From Prasinococcaceae sp. CCMP 1430 (taxonomy: Eukaryota; Prasinodermophyta; Palmophyllophyceae; Prasinococcales; Prasinococcaceae): a DNA stretch of 28,393 nt. The position numbers were made by a program, and so were the translations under genes. The stretch spans positions 21,050 to 49,442 of the forward strand of contig RQSC01000399.1 in NCBI GenBank assembly GCA_013416795.1, read 5' to 3'. The notes under the pieces were generated by a model. That model worked only from the letters and a program-made list of their open reading frames with translations, had not been told where the DNA came from and searched no databases. Positions 16,515 to 26,950 of this stretch are shown piece by piece; within the stretch, counting starts at the first letter, position 1, and every line of letters starts with the position of its first letter.

Positions 16515-19500
16515 ATGGAGGCGTTCGGTGTCGACGCGGCGAAAGGCGTGGATGATGGCGACGGCGAGCCCAGGGTGGGTGGGCGCGAGCGGGCGCGCCT
16601 CCTTCCCTCGCGCGCCTCATGCGCTCGTGCGCGCGCGGACGCGGGCTGACGCGGGCGCTCGCCGCGGCGCCGGGCGGGTTCCCCGCGATTGCCGCCCCTG
16701 TGCCGCGCGCAGCTCTTCCGCGAGCCCGCGCGCTGGTACGCCCGCCGCGCGCACGACCACGCCTTTGCGACCTTCGCGGCAGTGTGGGGCGTGGTGCTGC
16801 TCCACGTCGTCGCGGGCGGCGCCTTCTTCAAGCAGACCGAGAGCTCTGACTACGACTGGCTTGTAGGGACCGACCCGATCGTGCAGAGCTCGTACGCGCT
16901 CACCGAGATGCAGAACGCGGCCGCGGACTTTGCGACGGTGCCTGAGCGCTCGGTCGGCTCCGAAACGCAGATGGTGAACTTTGTCTTCATGGCACAAGAC
17001 GGCGTAGACAACCTGCTCACCCCCGAGGGCATTGAGTACATGCTCTCCGTGGAGTTGGAGCTGCTGGAGGCGCACAACTTCACGTCGGTATGCATGCTTG
17101 AGGTGGGGGCGGTGCCCGCCGAGGGTTTCCCGTTCGAGTGCAAGCGCGGTGAGAGCGCAGTCTCGCTGCTCAATCTCTTCTACGACGTGCGCGTCGGCAT
17201 CGGCGCAAGCGGCGAGCCGTATGTGTCGTATGACGCGATCGTACCCTCCGGTGGTGGCTCCCCATATGTCGCCAGCGCCGCGGGCGTCACCGGGCGCGTT
17301 GCTGAGGCGCTCGCCGACGGAACGCAGGGCTTCGTGTATCGTGCGCTGCTCGCAGGGGAGGGCGTCGCCGACGCTGAGCCGACCGCCACCGCCGTGCAGG
17401 CGTTCTACAGGCTTGGCTTGCCACTGGCAGGCTACCTCAACCCGCAGGACGAACGTGAGGAGCAAGAGAAGCTCGGCGATGCTGTGATCACGGACATGGA
17501 GACAGCGCTGTTCGACCGCTTCGGCATGAAGGAGTCCTTCGGGCGCTCGGCGTATCAGACGGCCGCCGTTGAAGAGCTGCCGGGCGGCGGCTCTGTCAGG
17601 GTCCGATGGTGGTCTATGCCGCTGCAGCAGGTACGCCGAGCGAGAAGGCACGCGCCCGCGCGCCGCGTCCGCGCCCTACTGCATACACGCGCCATGCCGG
17701 GTACTGACAGGAGGAGTGCGCGCTGCCGCGATGTTTCGATGGTTCCCACAGGCTCAGTGGGAGGGTCTGTCGTTCAAGGACCTCAGCTGGACTATCCTGT
17801 GCATCGTCTGCGTGTACTCGTACATTGCCATCCACACGCGCTCGCTTGTGATGGCGTCCGTCGCAATGTGGGAGATCGTCCTGTCGATTTTTGTTGCGTT
17901 CTTCTGGCACCGCCTGGTGTTCCAGGTGCGCTTCTTTCAATTCATCAACTTCTTGATCGTGTTCGTGGTTTTGGGCATCGGCGCAGATGACGTCTTTGTC
18001 TTCATCGATGCCTATCGTCAGTCGGGCGCGGAGCTCCGCGCGCTGGGCAAGCCCGAGACGCTCGCTGATCGCCTGCTCCACACTATGCGGCGCGCATCGA
18101 CCGCCATCTTCGTGACTTCGCTCACCACAGCCGCTGCATTTCTCGCGACCGCCATCACGCCGCTGAAGCCGCTTCAGTCCTTTGGCATCTTCTCGGCCCT
18201 GGTCATCCTGTGTGTGCTCTGGATGAATCTGCTGATCATGCCCCCCATGATTGTGCTCTATGCTCGCAACTTCGAGAATAGGACCGTAGGCGAGTCAATG
18301 AGGGCGCTCTGCGGGCTGTGGGTCTGCGGCAAAGGCGCTGCGCCGTACGAGGATCCGGGCCTCCGTTTGCCTGACGTCGCCACTACCGGCAGGGGAAGAA
18401 CCAACGACGCGGCCACTTGCCACACCGAGAGTGACAGTTCGAAGCACACGGCAGACACCACAAGCTCCCAAGCTGGGTCTCGCGGGCGGTGCGAGACCAC
18501 GAGCGCACCGGCGCTCGATGCGGCCTCGCTTCGCCCGCTTGAGCGCTTCTTCTACGGACCGTACTCGTCTGCCCTGCGCAAGCCGATCGTGCGCGCGTCG
18601 ATCATCCTCGCCTTCACCGCGCTGTTGTCGGTCGGCATTTACCTATGGACTGGCATCCAGCCGCCCTCGGAGCCCGAGGAGTGGTTCCCTTCTAGTCACA
18701 TGATGCAGCAGTACCAGGACATCGTCAGCTCGAAAGTGTTCCCCCAGGCAACGGGCCAGGGGCGCGTTCTTGAGGTCAATGTGCTGTGGGGGCTCGAGAG
18801 AGTCAGCCGCAAGGGCGTCGATCCGTGGGACCCCGCCGATGTGGGGCGAGTGGTGTACGACGACGCTTTCGATCCCTCGACCGCTGCCGCGCAGGCGCAT
18901 CTCATGGACGCTTACGCCAAGCTAAAGGTTGCACCGTGCGGCGTTCGGGCATGCACAGGCGGAGTTCTCCTGAACCCGAACGAGCACGTGCTAAACATCG
19001 TCGCTGAGTATGTGGACGGAACTACGGAGGTTGCGGGGGGCATGTACCACTGGCTGCGCACGGTAAAAGGCGCGCAGTACGCGGGCGCGCACCCAGAGGA
19101 CGCGCCCATCGTAGGCAACGAGTTCACGCGGAATCTGTGCGAGTTTTCGAATCTTGTGAGTAGCAAGTTGAAGTATCCGCAGCACGTGGGCTTCGACTCG
19201 GACGAGTGCTCCGAGGCGAATGCCACATTCATGCTCATCGAGGGCGTAAGCTCCGTGCGCATGCCCCAGGCTCCTAGGGACTTCAACGAGGCGCAGGACG
19301 AGTGGAACGCGTGGATGGGTGAGATGAACGCCGAGGCGCCGCCAGAAATGTCGCGGGGCGTCGAGACTTCAACCAACCTCTTCTGGCTGTGGTCTGTGAC
19401 GTCCATCACGCTGGTCTCGACAGTGTATCAAGGCATGAGCATCGTGTTCCCCTTCGTTTTCGTCGTGCTTCTCTTGTCGACCTCGAACGTGTGGCTGGCG

Positions 19501-19980
19501 CTGTACTCGACGCTCACCATTCTGGGCATCGTCGTCACTGTGATTGGTGTCGGGGCAGCCGGTCTAATGGGCTGGGATCTCGGCACGGCGGAAATCATCG
19601 CAGCGGTGATCATTATTGGCTTTTCGGTCGACTATTGTGTGCACCTGGCCAACGCCTACACAGAGAGCGGCGCGCGCACCCGCAGCTCGCGCATGCAGAT
19701 CGCGCTCACCACTATGGGCATCAGCGTGACGGCAGGTGCCATCACGACGGTGTTTGCGGGCGTCTTCTTGTGGCTATGCATCCTGACCTTCTTCGTGAAG
19801 TTCGCATTCCTTATTGTCTGGACCATATGCTCAAGCTTTGCGTGGGCAGTCCTGTTTTTCCCCGCGTTGTGCATGACCATCGGCCCCGAGGGCTCGCAGG
19901 GAGACATTTCGCCACTCAAGCGCAAGCTCTATGCGCTCGCGTGCGGCCGCGGGAAAGCAGCCGCGACGGACTCCGCGTAG
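16515..19980 (+). CDS. Dispatched/Patched-like RND membrane protein with sterol-sensing domain
   Basis: Exons 16515..16574, 16713..17630 and 17752..19980 (1068 aa), all phase 0. Introns are GTGGGT...GCGCAG and GTACGC...TTCCCACAG. Twelve-helix RND layout: TM1 (about residues 35-55), a large extracytosolic loop (55-325), a sterol-sensing-like block TM2-6 with 'GIGADDVFVF' (Asp405-Asp406), a hydrophilic Ser/Thr-rich loop, TM7, a second loop (about 630-870) and TM8-12 with 'GFSVDY' (Asp953). Paired Asp motifs in TM4 and TM10 are the proton or cation relay of RND transporters, and the sequence is nearest Dispatched/PTCHD proteins rather than NPC1 (no Cys-rich NPC N-domain). In animals Dispatched releases lipid-modified Hedgehog; algae lack Hedgehog, so a lipid or sterol transport role is inference. 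The acceptor of intron 2 has an alternative (GACAG/ at 17720) that breaks the frame. Confidence 0.85.
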
Positions 19981-20088
19981 CCTGCCCCGCACGCGCAAAT
20001 TCCACTATTCATGCAGTTGCCTGCACTCAAGTGGCAGGGGCGTAACAAATCACATTCTCATCCCTTATTAGTCAGTCTACTCGGTAGG
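19981..20088. terminator. Convergent 3' region
   Basis: 108 bp between the stops of the Dispatched-like and exonuclease genes, moderately AT-rich with AACAAATCACATTCTC and CCCTTATTAGTCAG. No standard AATAAA is present on either strand. Confidence 0.35.
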
Positions 20089-22200
20089 TCAGCTGCGCTT
20101 CAGGGCGGCGGAGCTCTTCGCACGCGCGGCCGCAGCAGCCGCTGCGGCCGACGCAGCCGCGATGGCCGCAGCTGCTGCCGCAGCCGCGGCTGATTTCGCC
20201 TTCGGCTTGACGGCGGCAGGTGCCGCCCGAACGGCCGCGTTTAGAGGAGGCGCCCCGTTGCTTGCCCGAGCGCCGCTCGCAGGTGCGCTCTTGGCAAGAG
20301 TAGCGGCGGCGGTAGCCGCCGCAGCCGCAGCCGCGGCGGCGGTCGCCCGCGGAGTCTTTTGCTTTGCCGCTGCAGAGCGCTGCAAGTTGACGGCGGCGGC
20401 AGCGGCCGCGGCGGCCGCCGCCGCCGCTGGCGACGGTGCCTTCTCGGTGGCCACAGCAGCACCGGCGCCCCTCGTGGCCGTCTGCGCATGCGCAACAGCC
20501 GATGGAGCTTTGTACATGAGCGCTGCCACTGCCGACGTCGGCGCTGCGGGCACCGTCGTCCCAGAACCGGCGCCTTCTTCGACGCGCTCGCCGCTGACTG
20601 CTCGCTTGATTAGGCTCATGGCTTCGTCGCGGCCCTCCGCGGTCTCGGCGCGCACGTCGACGGTCTGGAAGCCCGAGCCACCCACCTCCTTGTGGAGCGT
20701 CACCATAGCGCACGCGGCGCGGCGGATGTGCTTGATGCGCACCCCGCCCTTCCCGACTAGCTTGCCAGCCTGGAATCGGCCGATGGTCGTGCTCCCCGTG
20801 TACGCGTACGTTATGCGCGCGTACGACTTGACTTCCACAAGGGAGAAGCTCATGGACGCCAAGTCACCGGTGGGCTGCTGTGCGCCGCCCGCCACGCCCT
20901 CGCCGTCCGCGCCCAGCCACAGCGGCGCCGAGCACCGCTTGAAGCCATCCTCGTCGGGCCAGTACGCATCGCTGCGAGTGCCCGCGAGCGCCTCGAACGC
21001 CGCGACCGCCTTCTCTTCGGTCTCGAACTCAACGAAGGTGCTCCCGCGCTTCGGAGCCTCCGATCCCTGGGCGCCGTTCCTGTCGCCCTCTCCGCCCCTG
21101 CCGCCTCGTCCCCTGCCCTTGCGCTCGCTCGCAGTCCACTTGATCGCGCGGAACGCCACGATATCCTCGGCGTGCGTGCCAAACATGGTGCGGACGGACG
21201 CCTCGGTGGCCGCCTCCGGCAGGTTCATCACCGTCAGGCGGCGGCCGTAGTGCGCGGGCAGCCCCTGGAGGAACGTGGCCTTGCGCACGGCCGCGGCGTA
21301 TTCCGCATCGCTCATGCCCTCTCCGCGTCCCGACGCCAACCGCTGCACGAGTCGCGCCGCCCACTCGGCATCCTCCACACTGTCGTGCTGCGTGTGCGCG
21401 CCTCCCGCGCGAAAGGCGTTCGCGCCGCCCTGGTCGCCAGGCGCCGCGTCCTTCGCCTCCTGCGGAAACATGTGCGACACCACGTCGTTCAGCGAGAGCG
21501 TCCACTTGGGAAATCCGGCCACCTCGAAGAGCGCCGCAGTGTCGACGACGTTGGAGTGCCACAGCTGGAGCGCCTTGAGGTCGCTTTCCAGCGAGTGCCC
21601 CGCAATGTAGTCCGAGGCGCGCACCTGCTCGACCACGCGCGCGCGCGCGTCTTCCAGGCTGAGCGTGGCGTCCTCGATGTGACTCCGCTCGATGCCGCTC
21701 ACTGCCGTGCGGTAGTCCACGACGGCATCGGCGCCGCCCGGCGGCTGCACGTACTCGTCGAGCACGCTGCGCGCCGTTCCGTCCGCACCGAGCTCCACCA
21801 CGGACACTCGCGCGAGCGCACTCACCCCGTCCTTCACGCCGACCATCTCGCAGTCGAGGCCAAAGAGCCGCGGCTGCGCGTCCGCATCGCCGCCGGTGAC
21901 CTCCCAGCCTCCCGCATTGGCCGCGTCGTGCGCGGCGCCGAGGCGCGCCCCCCACTGCGAGCTCTGGCGGCAGCGCGACGCGAGCTCGGCCAGCGCCAGC
22001 CTGCCCGCGGCATCCCACCGCTCGACCTTTGCATCTCGCTCGTGCGCTCCCTCGCCGGCCTGCCCCCCCCCGCCGCCGCCCTCGGCCTCCTCCGCCCCGT
22101 GCGGCCGATGCTCGGCCTCCGCACCCCCCCCCACACACACACAAGCCGCGCGGCCAGCCGCCGCCGCGCTTGCTTCCGTTCTTCCGGCGATCAATTCCAC
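20089..22200 (-). CDS. SDN-like 3'-5' exonuclease with RRM, KH and Ala-rich tail
   Basis: 703 aa, single exon. The N-terminal domain is a DEDDh exonuclease of the REXO/SDN group: 'FGLDCEMVGV' (Asp116, Glu118), 'YVQPPGGADAVVDYRTAVSG', 'HSLESDLKAL' (Asp207), and 'HDSVED' (His272, Asp277), so all catalytic residues are present. Residues about 320-410 form an RRM-like domain ('RLTVMNLPEAATEASVRTMF', 'STFVEFETEEKAVAAFEAL'). A KH-type segment follows at about 460-525 ('GRFQAGKLVGKGGVRIKHIR', with the GxxG loop GKGG). The last 150 residues are long Ala runs with Lys and Pro. Plant SDNs pair this exonuclease with an RRM and degrade miRNAs, so small-RNA or RNA 3'-end turnover is the likely role; the KH domain is an addition. 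The start is the first ATG of the frame. It diverges from the ERP gene across an AT-rich spacer. Confidence 0.87.
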   Translation of the reverse strand: MELIAGRTEASAAAAGRAACVCVGGGAEAEHRPHGAEEAEGGGGGGQAGEGAHERDAKVERWDAAGRLALAELASRCRQSSQWGARLGAAHDAANAGGWEVTGGDADAQPRLFGLDCEMVGVKDGVSALARVSVVELGADGTARSVLDEYVQPPGGADAVVDYRTAVSGIERSHIEDATLSLEDARARVVEQVRASDYIAGHSLESDLKALQLWHSNVVDTAALFEVAGFPKWTLSLNDVVSHMFPQEAKDAAPGDQGGANAFRAGGAHTQHDSVEDAEWAARLVQRLASGRGEGMSDAEYAAAVRKATFLQGLPAHYGRRLTVMNLPEAATEASVRTMFGTHAEDIVAFRAIKWTASERKGRGRGGRGGEGDRNGAQGSEAPKRGSTFVEFETEEKAVAAFEALAGTRSDAYWPDEDGFKRCSAPLWLGADGEGVAGGAQQPTGDLASMSFSLVEVKSYARITYAYTGSTTIGRFQAGKLVGKGGVRIKHIRRAACAMVTLHKEVGGSGFQTVDVRAETAEGRDEAMSLIKRAVSGERVEEGAGSGTTVPAAPTSAVAALMYKAPSAVAHAQTATRGAGAAVATEKAPSPAAAAAAAAAAAAVNLQRSAAAKQKTPRATAAAAAAAAATAAATLAKSAPASGARASNGAPPLNAAVRAAPAAVKPKAKSAAAAAAAAAIAAASAAAAAAAARAKSSAALKRS

Positions 22201-22770
22201 CCCTTTCCGTTCATCTACGTCACTTTACATCTCTAAAAGACACATTTAGCGCATTCGCAGTCGAATTCTGAGGAGCGATGAATGCCATCAAAATACCAAT
22301 AGCGTCAAAAACAAAAAGAATTGATAGGTCAGAATGCGTGGAGAGGGACCCTTTAATCTTTTTGTTGTTTTTTTGTTGCGAACTTGCGCGGGCGTGCGCA
22401 TTCGGGTTTTAGGGTTCGCGATTTAATGCATTTATACGTATCATTTTGGTTCATTTTGATTCATTTTGGATCATTTTGCTGCGAGGGTGTTTTGATCTGT
22501 CCTTTTTTCTAGAAGGGTTTACACTAAATCCTTCCGAGGGCTCTCTCAATTTGATATAAAATGTTTCCAACCCCAACTCGGGACATGCATACGTACGTAG
22601 GATCACTGGTTTTTTAATTAAAAAAAAAAATGTTTTGGTTTTCCCCCCCTGCGTGCCGGAGCCGGAGGCGGTGGCGCCGGCGCTGAGGGCCGCGGCGCCG
22701 CAGGGGAGCGTGGTGGCGGGGTCGGCGAGGACAGAGACCGGGCCCGCTCGCGCCCGCCGCCGCGGCGGAC
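22201..22770. promoter_or_regulatory. AT-rich divergent promoter (exonuclease and ERP genes)
   Basis: 570 bp of clearly AT-rich DNA between divergent starts, with T-runs and A-runs. It contains TTTTAGGGTTCGCG at 22407-22420 (a telo-box-like 14-mer identical to one upstream of Prp28), four exact-period 10-bp repeats at 22441-22480, GATATAAAATG at about 22552 (TATA-like), and a TTTTTTAATTAAAAAA-type palindrome at about 22610-22630. No coding sequence seen. Confidence 0.55.
22441..22480. repeat. Four 10-bp repeats TCATTTTGNN
   Basis: TCATTTTGGT, TCATTTTGAT, TCATTTTGGA and TCATTTTGCT follow one another without gaps, so a T-tract falls on the same helical face every 10 bp. This could bend DNA or present a phased binding site in the promoter. 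Confidence 0.95.
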
Positions 22771-23946
22771 ATGGGCACCGACGGGCTGGACAAGTCGGGC
22801 GGCGCCATCCCGCGCGCGATCAAGGCGGTGCGCGGGGCGAGCGTCGGCGCCAAGGCGGGCATGCTCGTCGGCCTGGCGATCGCGTCGCTGCTCTTCATGT
22901 ACTTCGTGCTTGAGGATCACGACGTGTTGTTTGTGCTCGCCGAGTGCGTCCACGTGTCGGGCATAGGGGCGCTCGTGTATAGGCTGGGCAAGGTGAGAGC
23001 GCCGCGCGCGCTCGCAACGCGCTACAGACAGTCCGTGCGCCTCCCCCTGCCACGCGCGCGCACGCCCGGTCCCGGCTCGCGCGGGCGATCGACCAGCGCG
23101 CAGCACAGGCGCGCGGCGCGCGCCGGCCGCGGCTTCAGCGTCGCGCCCGCTGACGTCCGCGCTCCGCCCCGCACGGCCCCACGGCCCGCCGCCGCCCGCC
23201 GTCCTGGCCCGGCCCGGGTTGTTGGCTCGCCGGACGCGCGTTCGCGTCAACACCCCCGCCCACGCCTGCGCGCGTCCCTCGGCGCCGCCCTTCGATGCCC
23301 TCGCGCCGGCACGCCCGCACGCCCGCCACGGTAGACTGGGACGTGCGCCGGCCTGAGCCGCACGTCGCAGGAGCTCACCGCCCTCTTCCTGGGGGTGCGG
23401 CTGTACTGCAGCGCGGTGATGGAGCAGGACATACACACGCTGCTCGACCTGGCCACGCTGGCGGGCACGGGCTTCGTCATCTTCATGATGCGCTTCAGGC
23501 TGGGCGCGTCGTACTCCAGGGAGCTCGACAGCGTTCCGCACCTGGTTGTGGTCTTGCCGTGCGTGGTGCTGGCGATAATCGCGCACCCCTTCACGGTGCA
23601 CTGGATGGGCCACCGCGTGCTGTGGGCGTTCGCCGTGTACCTCGAGGCGGTGAGCGTCGCGCCGCAGGTGCGGATGATGCAGCGCGCGCAGGTGGTGGAG
23701 AAGTTTACCGCCTTCTACGTGTTCGCGCTGGGCGCCTCGCGATTCCTCAGCTGTGCGCACTGGCTGCTGCAGGTGCTCGACCCGAACTCCTTCCTGCGCA
23801 CCGCGCTCGGCTCGGGCCTCTGGCCCGTCGCCGTGCTGCTCAGCGAGATCGTGCAGACCTTCATCCTCGCCGACTTCTGCTACTACTACGTCAAGTCGGC
23901 CGCCTTGGGCGAGTCCGTCATGCGCCTGCCCACCGGCGTCGTCTGA
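22771..23946 (+). CDS. ERD2 (KDEL receptor)-related membrane protein, ERP type
   Basis: Two exons, 22771..22992 and 23335..23946 (277 aa, phase 0); the intron is GTGAGA...CGGTAG, 342 nt. The splice joins 'YRLGK' to 'TGTCAGLSRTSQELTAL', exactly where ERD2 proteins have K-T-x2-CAG-[IL]-S-x2-[ST]Q-x-L. Seven ERD2-family helices follow, with 'FAVYLEAVSVAPQ', 'FTAFYVFALGASRFL' and 'ADFCYYYVKS'. An additional N-terminal helix (about residues 28-47) precedes the classic first helix, and total length exceeds the 212-220 aa of KDEL receptors; both traits match the plant ERD2-related proteins (ERPs). KDEL receptors return HDEL/KDEL cargo from Golgi to ER; ERPs are Golgi/ER-route membrane proteins whose ligand is not established. 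The start ATG at 22771 is the first in frame. Confidence 0.92.
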
Positions 23947-24340
23947 GCGCGTGTGGCAGCGCGTGTGGGAGCGAATGTGGGAGCAAATGTGCTCGCCTCG
24001 GGGATGTGAAGGGGTGGTGTGGAATAATGGGCCGCGCGACGGACAGTCTCGCGCGCGCGCGCGGCGCGTGTAACGGTGGGAGCAAGCATGCACGAAACGC
24101 GCCTCCACCCGCGCGCCCTCGTGTGTGTGCGCGAGCGCGCGTGTGGGCGTGTCTGCCTGCGACCGGTGACGTACGAGCGTCGTTGGCGCGGGCGTGTGTC
24201 AATGTGTGTGCGTGTGCGAGCGAGCGCGACGCCTGCACTCCTTGCACGCGCGCACGTGCACGTGCCGCCGCGCTTCTCTCTCCCCAGCGGACGTCCCGTG
24301 TGCGGGGCTGCCTTACAGTCGCCGCGGCGCCACGCGTGGC
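23947..24340. other. Convergent intergenic region with TG-rich DNA
   Basis: Lies between the ERP stop (+) and the dimethyltransferase stop (-). Holds repeated 'GTGTGGGAGC' type motifs just after the ERP stop and TG/CG-rich low-complexity DNA. No gene or RNA recognised. Confidence 0.5.
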
Positions 24341-26101
24341 TCACTGGACCTCGCCGCGCGCGCGCTTGGCCTCCATGATGGCGGCGAGCGCCTCCGTCTC
24401 CACGTCATCCATGTCGTCGGAGAGGTCGAAGCCCTCCACCACGTCGACGGTTATGCCGTCCATGCCTGCATAGCACCGGGCGCGGGACGTCAGAGGCAGC
24501 CGCGCCCGCGCACGCGGACGAACACGACACATGCGCACATGCATGCACGCACGCACGCACGCACGCAAACCAACGCAGCGCAGGGCACGCGTCCGCGCGC
24601 GGGCAAATGCGCGCGCGCCCTCACCCTCCGGCAGCAGCTGCTCATCCTCAGACGGCGGCACGTAGTCGGCGAAGACGTCGTCGTCGTCCTCGTCGGAGCT
24701 GGCATCGTCGAAGTCGAGGTCATGCACGCTGGTCTCAGCGGCGCCCTCGCCGCCGTTGGCGGCGGCGGCGATGACCCCAACATCCCCCGCGCGCGCCTCG
24801 CGGCCCTCCTCAACGCCCTCACCGCCCCCCGCGTCGCGGTGCGCGTACAGCGCCGCGTGCAGCGTCACGTACTCCTCCAGCGCGACCTCGTCGGGCCGCA
24901 CGGCCTCGGCGAGGCCCGCGGCGCTCAGCGCGGCCGCGACGGGCTCGCGCGCGTAGCGCATGGCGGCCAGCGTGTTGCGCAGCATCTTCCGCCGCGCGGC
25001 GAAGCAGCCGCGCACGAACGCGTGGAAGTCGCGCTCGCTGCCCGGCAGCGGCAGCCTCTGTGTGCGCGCGTGGGTGCGCGTGTTGATATGCGCGCGCGCG
25101 CGCGTGAGCGAAAGCGCGAGCGAGCACACCCAAGCGTTCGCGCATGCGCGCGGGCGCGACCACGCGCGCGAGATGCGCGCTTCCGCACGCGCGCACGCGC
25201 GCATGCTCGCGCGCACACACACACGCACACACACTCCCATGCGCACGCGCACGCGCACATGCGCACGCGCACATGCAAAAAACGCGCGCACAGGCGCAGA
25301 CGCAGACGCAGCGCGCGCCCTCACCTCGCTGGGTGGCCGCAGCTCGGACACGAGCACCGCGCTCTCGACCTGCGGCGGCGGCACGAAGGCCTTGCGGCTC
25401 ACGCCGAAGGCCACGTGCCCTCGCGCGTAGTAGCGGTACCACACCGTCGCCTCGCGGTAGCTCGGGTGGCCCGGCTCGATCTCGGCGAAGCGCTCGGCGG
25501 CCTCCTCCTGCAGCAGCAGCGTCACGCAGTGGAACACGTCCGACATGGGCAGCACGCGGCGCAGCACCGACTGCGGCGGACACACGCGCGCGGGTCAGCG
25601 CGGAGGCGCACACGCGCGCGCGTGAGCGCGCGCGTGTGTTGCGCGTGTGGGCGTGTGGGTGTGGGTGCGCACCGTCGTGACGTTGTACGGCAGGTTCGAC
25701 ACGAGCAGGCTGCGCGGCTCGGCGCTCTCCGGCGCCCCGGCATCCCCCTCCGCCGCCGCGCGCGCGGCGCACGCCGCCTCGGCGCTCCCGCCGTCGGGAT
25801 CGAGGCCCCTCGCGCGCCGCTCCTCGCGCACGAGCGCGCGCAGGTCGACGTCCAGCGCGTCCGCGGCCACCACGCGCAGCGTGCCCCGTAGCTCCCCCCC
25901 GCCGCCGGGCGCGTCCGCGGCGAACTCCGCCGCGAAGTCCTGCAGCAGCGCGGCGAGGCGCTCGTCCTTCTCGACGGCCACGACGTGCGCGCCCGCCTCG
26001 AGGAGGCGCCGCGTGAGCGCGCCCTTGCCGGGGCCGATCTCAAGCACCACGTCGCCCGCGCGCACCTGGACGCGTGCGGGCGTGTTTGCGTGTGTGTTTG
26101 C

Positions 26102-26154
<53 letters not shown>

Positions 26155-26469
26155 CGTACGTACGCGTGGGGATGCAAGGTCAGCTGCGCGCGTACGAAGC
26201 TCGCACGCAGGCGCACGCACACGCAGGCGCACACACCCATGCACACGCGCGCTCACCTCTGCGGCGCGCCGCACGATGGCGTCGACGACGCGCGGGTCGA
26301 CGAGCCAGTGCTGTCCGGCGCTCCTCTTCGCGCTGAGCGGCGACGAGAAGGCGGCCGCGCCCGCGCCACGCCGCTCGCTTGCGCCTGGGGCCATGCTCGA
26401 CGCCCGCTGGGGGCGGGGCCACGCGCCGCACACCTCGTGTGTGCAGTGCGTTGCCCGCACCGCATTCAT
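24341..26469 (-). CDS. rRNA adenine N6,N6-dimethyltransferase, plastid PFC1/KsgA type
   Basis: Five exons: 26469..26257, 26065..25673, 25570..25325, 25057..24625 and 24465..24341 (469 aa), every junction in phase with GT-AG borders. Methylates the two adjacent adenines near the 3' end of small-subunit rRNA. Motifs: 'KRSAGQHWLVD' (family KKSLGQNFL), SAM-binding 'VLEIGPGKGALTRRLL', 'VAVEKDERLA', 'AADALDVD', catalytic 'NLPYNVTT' split just after by intron 2, 'LPMSDVFHCVTLLLQEEAAE', 'FVPPPQVESAVL', and the C-domain 'RRKMLRNTL'. The middle section resembles plant plastid PFC1 more than eukaryotic Dim1, and about 60 residues precede the first motif, long enough for an organelle-targeting sequence. 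An acidic C-terminal tail of about 80 residues is extra. A second in-frame ATG at 26394 would shorten the leader. Plastid rather than mitochondrial location is inference. Confidence 0.92.
25085..25280. repeat. Intronic imperfect CA/CG dinucleotide tract
   Basis: Most of intron 3 of the dimethyltransferase gene (25324..25058) is alternating purine-pyrimidine DNA (GC, CA and GCGCACAC variants). Such DNA can adopt Z-form. It produces no plausible protein. Confidence 0.85.
26103..26153. repeat. Intronic (CA)n microsatellite
   Basis: About 25 uninterrupted CA units on the + strand, within intron 1 of the dimethyltransferase gene (26256..26066), about 35 nt from its acceptor on the coding strand. 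Confidence 0.95.
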
Positions 26470-26950
26470 CGCAGGAGCGCAAAATGCCCAATGCGCGCAC
26501 GAACTGCTGTATCGCGTGACATTGTTGGTGCAAAGAAAGACACCACTGCGACGCGACCCCCCATAAAAAGAAACGCAGGAAGTGATTTTTGGGGGCGCTC
26601 CGCGTCTTTTGACGTCACAACGAATGCTTTCGAATGCGGCACTTGCCAATTTCGGTATCCATAGCCACGTGTTCTCTCACTGCCTTTTTCCGGCGTCATT
26701 TCACGCTGCGAAGTTGCCAACTCGCGAGCTTTGACGGTGGCAAGGCCACATCCTCACCGGTACCAGCTTGCCGATCACGCGCACGGCCCGACACGATCAC
26801 AGCCCCCACCCACGGGCACGCCACGCCCACACGCCCCTACACACGCACGCGCAGGCGCACGAGCACACACGCACGCGCCGACCCGTGCGCGTGCACACAC
26901 GCACGCACGCGCACGTGCACGCGCACACGCCAACACCGCCACGCGCCATA
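26470..26950. promoter_or_regulatory. Upstream region of the plastid dimethyltransferase gene
   Basis: Contains a perfect TGACGTCA (26610-26617) and a CACGTG G-box (26666-26671), about 140 and 200 bp before the start codon, both classic bZIP sites. CCCATAAAAAG at about 26561 is TATA-like in plus orientation only. From about 26770 to 26940 the DNA becomes CA/CG-rich. Whether any site acts is unknown. Confidence 0.45.

Noticed and set aside
17721-17751. Earlier intron acceptor (GACAG at 17720) in the Dispatched-like gene
   Set aside because: It shifts the reading frame out of the following transmembrane helices. The TTCCCACAG acceptor keeps phase and has a pyrimidine tract.
22441-22480. CRISPR-like repeat array
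   Set aside because: Units are 10 bp with no spacers in eukaryotic promoter DNA.
24194-25891. Long plus-strand frame opposite the dimethyltransferase gene
   Set aside because: Crosses four well-supported introns of the minus-strand gene and shows no domain; Arg/His/Ala-rich shadow.
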